A stretch of 64,000 nucleotides of DNA. Source: Mytilus edulis. Taxonomy: Eukaryota > Mollusca > Bivalvia > Mytilida > Mytilidae. The translations under genes and the position numbers were made by a program. Of this stretch, positions 58,480 to 64,000 are shown in pieces; the first letter of the stretch is position 1, and the number at the start of each line of letters is the position of its first letter. Below the pieces are notes generated by a model. That model searched no databases. It was given only the letters and a program-made list of their open reading frames with translations, and was not told the DNA's origin. The stretch spans positions 17,595,750 to 17,659,749 of the forward strand of contig NC_092356.1 of the NCBI RefSeq assembly GCF_963676685.1. The letters are read 5' to 3'.

Positions 58480-61400
58480 GAGTTTAACATCCATCATGAT
58501 AAACAAATTTCCAATTCGTACATAAAACTGTAAAAATTGTCGCTAGCCCATAATCGTTGTAAATCGATTAGAAAATAAAAAAACAAGCTTTTAAATTAAT
58601 AAAATGACTTAATTTGAAACACAAATATGAATTTTAACGAACAGGCACATATAATAGTGATATTTGAACAGAGTCAAATACTGACCCCGTACTTTTTTTC
58701 ACTTCAATATAAAGTACAAATTACTGAACAATTGTACTTCAAAGTATTAGTCTAAAATTACATAATTCCACAATATCGTTAGTAAAAGGCAATATCAACA
58801 AAACACCGAACCACAAGGTAGATTCAAATCCATAGAGACTAAAAAATCAAACGTTAGACTCATAAATCAAAAACAAACTGACAAAGTAGGAATTTGACTA
58901 TCCAAAGCACCTGAGTTTACAATGTTCGTGTTACTTTAAATATCTAAGTTTTGTTTATTGGCAAGGATTTGTTTCCCTCTGTTTGTCTTTTTAAACATAG
59001 AGTTATATGTGCTTCTTCGACTAAACATTATAATATCTGCAAAGTTACAGATATTGACGTACAAATGCTTATATTATAGGAATACCTACCCACAATTAAA
59101 ATGAATTCAATTCTGTCTCGCAAAATATTGATAATTTTATACCTACCTTAGAATATAATCTATGTTGATCGGTTATTAGTTGACTTCTACATTTGAGAGG
59201 AATGTATATATCTTTTGAAACGCATCAAGTATTCGTTTCGGTTAAGTTGGTGTGTTTTAAATATGTTTTAAGTATGTGTTTCAATACTTTCATTGATATT
59301 AATTCGTATGAAGAAGTTGAATAGGAAAAAAAACTGACAGTTGATTTAATATGTTTAACAGTCCGTTGCTGTCTTCTAATAGAGCTTTCTTACAAACTGA
59401 CGAAAGGTACGTATGCTTGACGAATCATACGTAAGACTCGTTTTAGGGATCCTTTATTTTGACATATTTAGATAATAGTCGTGGAATTTCGGACAATTAT
59501 CCTACATGCAACGACACTTATTAAATTGGACTTGTCTTGAGATTTATTTAGAATTTCGGGACGTACGATAGGTTAAAAAATGATACCACCAGGTCGGAGG
59601 AGGTAACACTACAAAATATCCTAAATACATCTAGTAGTCAGACGAATAAAATGTCCCTAAAAGACTAAAATCCGACCCCTCCCCTACTCTTCAATATTAC
59701 AATGTTGCACTGTTTAACTTCAGAAAATGTCAAAGCAAATACATTGTCTTCTTCCCTTACAGAAAAATAAGAAAAAATTAAAACACAAATACTTCCTTGA
59801 TTCAAAATTTTCAACGCTCAAATGAAAATGAATAAAAAAGATTATCTTCATACTTTGCCATATGCTGGTGCTCGTTTAATAACTTTTGAATCATCGCCTC
59901 TCCTCTGGTAATATTCACCCCCCCCCCCCCCCTTTTTAATGTGTATATATGATACACCGAAGCAATGGAACGAATATTTTAGCGTATAATTGCGTTTTAC
60001 CTATAGTCCTGAACATTCATGACATATTAGCCACTGGACGATAAGTGACAACTTCGCGTCTATCTTCCAAACATGTGTACTGTTAAATCGTCATTATATT
60101 AAAATCCACAATGTATATGGTGCAAAATTGTAGATTTATTTTCTTGCTATACAAAATCTGTTTTTCTAGATTTATTCAACATTACTTTTTAAAAACATTG
60201 TAGCATTTTTTTTTTTATCAAATCTCGATATTCCACTTTGACAATTTGCTGAAAGTGACTATACAAAATAAAAATAAAGGTGAATCTTGTCGTTAAATTT
60301 AGACTAACGTACTTCAATAATGCCATTGAAAAGTTAATCGTGAAACTCGTGCTTAAAAAATTCCCGCTGAAATGTGTGTACTCGTGGTTTACGGAAGTAA
60401 CATATCGGACGTAAGTGTATTTGACACTATTTTTCTCTGTTTGATTATATTAAAATCGTGTTTTATTTGCAATATTATTATTTTTGAAAAATAAACTTGA
60501 TTTAGAAAAGAATGTTGTTTTACTGGATAGCAACTTCCTCTACTTTTCACAAAATGGATGCAATTAGGGTACTGTGACTTTAAGTTTGGTAGCCTTTTGG
60601 TTGCAAATTTTAGAGAAGAAGATTTTTATCATGCGTTTAGAATTTTAAGTGCTGAAAATTTATTAGGGTTCCCCCAGAACCCAGTGTTTCGCCCATTTTA
60701 TGAAGCAAATAAATGATTAAGAAACTTTAACTGCAGATTGTATGTAATTTGAACTGGAAGTAAAAAGTAAGTACATATATAAGTATTACCAATGTTATTT
60801 CAACTGATCGGGCGGAGCTTACGTTTTAATTTGCATAGGGACAGTCTATTTGAAGATATGTTTGATAAGGATGATTGCCGTTATAATTATTACAGTTTTA
60901 AAAACTTTAACCACAGAGTGAATGCTTGTTAACTGGCAAAACAATCTAAGTCCATTTATAAGTAAAATACGGATAAGCAGAATTTTGTTTACAAAATTTA
61001 TTTCTGGACACTATCTTATTATGATCCTTTGGTAATAGTATATCCTAATTTGTGTGAGGTTACTTCGTTAGTTTTACATGACCAGAACAAATAATTCATC
61101 GATCCTCGGCATGGATTTTACTGTCGGATTGAATTGATTTTGCTATGTTCATATTTCTTTAACAAACAGGTTTAATAAACTGTTTCGAAAGAATTACATC
61201 ATAATTGTATTTTAACAAGCTATGGGTTGACTTGTGAATTGAAAGGTCTTTTGCCGAAATTTTGTATTGGTAATTGTAAAAATTGTAACCAAGCGTGAGT
61301 GTAAAGACCACCCTCTATCTAGTTTCCCAAAAACTCTAATTGAAAAGAAATATTCTGTAGAGATCCACTATATCTATCGGTTGAAACATTTCTGGAAAAA

Positions 61401-61840
61401 GTTATAACAAAAGTGAAACAAAAGAAGCATAGTTTAAACCTACTTAATTGGATAGATTTTAGTGAAAATGAATGTTTAATTGTTATTTGTTTTAACGTTC
61501 CATATCTACGTTATTCGCATTTGAGGAATAATGTTGTTCAGTTGTTGTCTGAATGAAATTTGAGTGCACTGTATTGTTCTAATATAAAGCTTTTTAATAA
61601 ACATTATATTATTGCTCTAGTACAGATGTGGAGAAATTAAGTAATGTTTAATTGTTTTCCTTTGAGTTCTGACTTATGCAAATATCAGCTGAAATATATT
61701 TATATATATGTTGCATAATTTAAAATATAAACTAATGAAACAAAACATTACTAATTTACGTTTTTTGATTGAGTTAAGCCTGCCAATTGATATTTTATCG
61801 TATGTTTTTCTATGTTGTAATGTTATGCTATTGTTTCAGA
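58480..61840. other. Intergenic, no gene recognised
   Basis: AT-rich sequence with a poly-C tract at 59918-59932. No coding exon or RNA gene can be defended. Confidence 0.45.
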
Positions 61841-61844
61841 AAAG

Positions 61845-62125
61845 AGGAGAAGGTTTGGTACCATTAAAACGTTTAATCCCGCTGCAAATGTGTGCACCTG
61901 TCCTAAGTCAGGAATCTGATGTACTATATAGATAAGACCGTTGGTTTTCCCGTTTGAATGGTTTTACACTAGTAATTTTGGGGCCCTTTATAGCTTGTTG
62001 TTTGGTGTGAGCCACGGCTCCGTGTTGAAGGCCGTACATTGACCTATAAGGGTTGACTTTTTTTAAATTGTTATTTGGAAGGAGAGTTGTCTCATTGGCA
62101 CTCACACCACATCTTCCTATATCTA
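61845..62125 (+). repeat. Interspersed 3'-tail repeat
   Basis: Carries ACCTGTCCTAAGTCAGGA, GTTGAAGGCCGTACATTGAC and GGAGAGTTGTCTCATTGGCA in the order seen in the copies at 10809 and 57580. Confidence 0.6.
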
Positions 62126-62268
62126 TTATAGTGTCCTTATGGATATCTATTCAAGTAAAATCAACTATGTGCTACCATTATTTAATAAATTGATTTCCAA
62201 AGTAACAGTAACTGTTCTAACTGGAGAAATCTTCAACTGCATTTGATAATTCTAGTAAAAATTATTTA

Positions 62269-62688
62269 CTACATATTCGACGCTTCTAGGTACTTCACAG
62301 TAGCATAGACAGCTTTCATTGTAATGTGCGGCCGAAATTCTTCTACAGTATGAGCAATCACTATACCCGTCTTAGAACATTGTAATGTCAATGCACCATA
62401 GTTTTTCAATCTAGCGAAAACAGTTGTCTCATCGATTTCCTTAATGAAGATATATTTACGACCCTCAGCAACAATACCACATGAAATGAATTGAGAAAAC
62501 TCCTTTGCCTTGAAACATTTTGCAATATTAGCTGCTTCTTTTGATGTTAATCTTATCGCATTTGCATGACCAGCAGTCGTCCAGAGACTACCATCAATTC
62601 CTATAATACATGCTTTGTCGGTGTACCAATTACCAAACTCATCTTTTGACCTAGCTATAATGTTGCCTATATAACTGTCCCACGACAT
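62269..62688 (-). CDS. PFN: Profilin paralogue 4, 139 aa
   Basis: Complete single-exon profilin: MSWDSYIGNIIARSKDEFGN, DKACIIGIDGSLWTTAGHAN, AEGRKYIFIKE, LQCSKTGIVIAHT and VKYLEASNM. W3, Y6, W36 and Y133 are retained. It differs from copy 3 throughout, with one residue fewer in the GGGKW region, so the duplication is old. AG|GTCAATT at 62709 lies 21 nt before the ATG with a T-rich tract in front (GTTTTTAAAATTATATTCTAG region), the best acceptor of the four. Intact and likely functional. Confidence 0.95.
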   Translation of the reverse strand: MSWDSYIGNIIARSKDEFGNWYTDKACIIGIDGSLWTTAGHANAIRLTSKEAANIAKCFKAKEFSQFISCGIVAEGRKYIFIKEIDETTVFARLKNYGALTLQCSKTGIVIAHTVEEFRPHITMKAVYATVKYLEASNM

Positions 62689-62942
62689 TGAAAGCCCGCT
62701 AAAATTGACCTAGAATATAATTTTAAAAACCAAAGTTGTTGCTAGGTTGGTGGAGCCGAGCATTCAATTTTGTGCACGCCGTCATGATACACGCTGAGTC
62801 CTATTTTAACGACGTGCTATTTCTCAAGGAAACAGTCCGCTGGAAGACATATCACCCTACCTGGAGACATTGTTCTAAATCCGAGATGAATTTACTCCAA
62901 AATGCTTAGCGAAAAAGTAGCAAATTTCAAATAAACATACCA

Positions 62943-63115
62943 GGGTTGCGTTAAATATCGTAGCGTCTACGTAGTGCTACGTAGATTTATGACTATTGAA
63001 CGAGTAGCTAGCCTACCTGCTATGAATATTTATGTAGCAGCTAGGTTTAGCTACACGTTCAATAGTCATAAATCTATGTAGCCCTATGTAGGCGTTACGA
63101 TATTGAATGCAACCC
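62943..63115. repeat. Foldback element, about 75-bp arms
   Basis: Starts GGGTTGCGTTAAATATCGTA and ends with the complement TACGATATTGAATGCAACCC (one change). The inner arms share GATTTATGACTATTGAACG. Lies upstream of profilin 4, in its probable promoter or first intron. Confidence 0.85.
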
Positions 63116-63364
63116 AGAATGCTTAAAGAAAATGTCTGGGGGAGAACACTGATACTTGATCTAAAACTTGCTCTTGCATGTCACTTACTGACAGATAAAT
63201 GTTCTTCAGATAATTGAATAATAAACTGTTGATGCTGAGATATATCTGGCCTGTACATTATTTTGATAGTAAAATGCAAATGTTGAAATTAAAATAGCAA
63301 AACAGAGATATGTCGCATGTATACTGTTTGATAGTAAAATGTAAATGATAAAATTAAAATTGCA

Positions 63365-63422
63365 ATACCAGGGGCGGATTTAGGCGGGGGCGTGGCGGGC
63401 GTGCGCCCCCCCCCCACCCCCT
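63365..63422 (+). repeat. GC-rich repeat end with poly-C
   Basis: CAGGGGCGGATTTAGGCGGG followed by a G/C hairpin and a C tract: an abrupt GC-rich patch in AT-rich DNA, similar to a widespread repeat terminus. Family not established. Confidence 0.4.
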
Positions 63423-63564
63423 AAAATTTGCAAAGCATGGGTTGTCCTCAGCTCAATAAAGTATCTGAACAGACGACGAATACTAATCTCGTCGCATTGC
63501 ATCTGTTTTAACATTCAAAGAAGTATATAAAACAGTAAGTTTAACAGAATCAACGTGATTACTA

Positions 63565-63655
63565 ATAAACTGTAGTTGTTAATGTCTGTGTCATTTTGGT
63601 CTTTTGTGGATAGTTGTCTCATTGGCAATCATACCACATCTTCTTTTTTTATATG
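63565..63655 (+). repeat. Interspersed tail repeat, short copy
   Basis: TTGTCTCATTGGCAATCATA and CCACATCTTC, the same tail as 11019-11062. The sequence to the window end shows no recognisable gene. Confidence 0.6.
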
Positions 63656-64000
63656 ACCTACAGTTTATTTATAAGTTCTAAAAATATATTATACTTCATC
63701 GCGGTACTGCGTTTGGTGAACAAATATTATAGGCTTTTAGAAGTTCAAGAAAAACAATGTGACATGGTAGTTGCGGATTTTATAAACAATTGCTTTGATA
63801 AGTTCAAAAAAAACCCTACCTCACTTTCCCACGAAATAGGCGAAAATGCCCTACCCGCGGTTGGGTTGGTTATTTCATTATGGCACGGCCAAGAAAACAG
63901 TCCTGTTTAAATTCTTTCTTAATGATAGATAGGAATACTGGTTCAAGCGAAAGGTTCGTTTATTAATTTGTATCATTGTTTAACATTTCTGTATATCAAT

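Noticed and set aside
28539-62709. Profilin copies as processed retrocopies
   Set aside because: No poly-A tails or target duplications seen, and all four share an acceptor-like site upstream of the ATG that an mRNA copy would not keep together with its intron tract.
63614-63910. 98-residue ORF near the window end
   Set aside because: Begins inside the interspersed tail repeat and shows no family features.

Overview
The window is eukaryotic, AT-rich and full of introns and repeats. Spliced genes, lineage-typical interspersed repeats, hammerhead-ribozyme fossils, a tRNA-derived SINE and a permuted Penelope-like (Naiad) retroelement all point to a bivalve mollusc, most likely a marine mussel (Mytilus or a close relative). 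That assignment rests on recognising repeat families, not on a database search.

Left third (1-22 kb, + strand): one complete 11-exon gene for a sialin-type SLC17 transporter (start 3114, stop 21824-21826). All splice phases agree and give 513 residues. Exon 3 is present two extra times, identically, upstream of the start codon. The introns carry Helentron-like elements, a Mutator-like element with a 9-bp target duplication, a TTAA-flanked MITE, a four-module hairpin array rich in nuclear-receptor DR1 half-site pairs, and a five-fold tandem copy of the exon 8 splice acceptor.

Middle (24-28.4 kb): a long Helentron-like repeat built from about 500-bp subunits, partly arranged as 998-bp dimers.

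Right part (28.5-64 kb): four profilin paralogues, all on the minus strand (28.5, 36.0, 55.8 and 62.3 kb). Three are intact and one is broken. All four keep the same AG|G acceptor-like site 20-21 nt before the ATG, so they look like local duplicates with a non-coding first exon. Between them lie a four-pass membrane protein ORF (42.2-42.9 kb), a Tc1-type transposase fossil (39.5-39.9 kb), an orphan degenerate SLC17 exon 10 (48.3 kb), foldback elements, a SINE, and three hammerhead-ribozyme remnants.

The most striking item is the Naiad element at about 50.7-54.4 kb (minus). It has an N-terminal GIY-YIG endonuclease, a CxC linker and a C-terminal reverse transcriptase. Its long frame is interrupted by three UGA codons at positions that are cysteine in relatives as I recall them, and a good SECIS-like hairpin lies just after the stop codon. 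It therefore reads as a selenoprotein-encoding retrotransposon, now damaged by one TAA and one frameshift.
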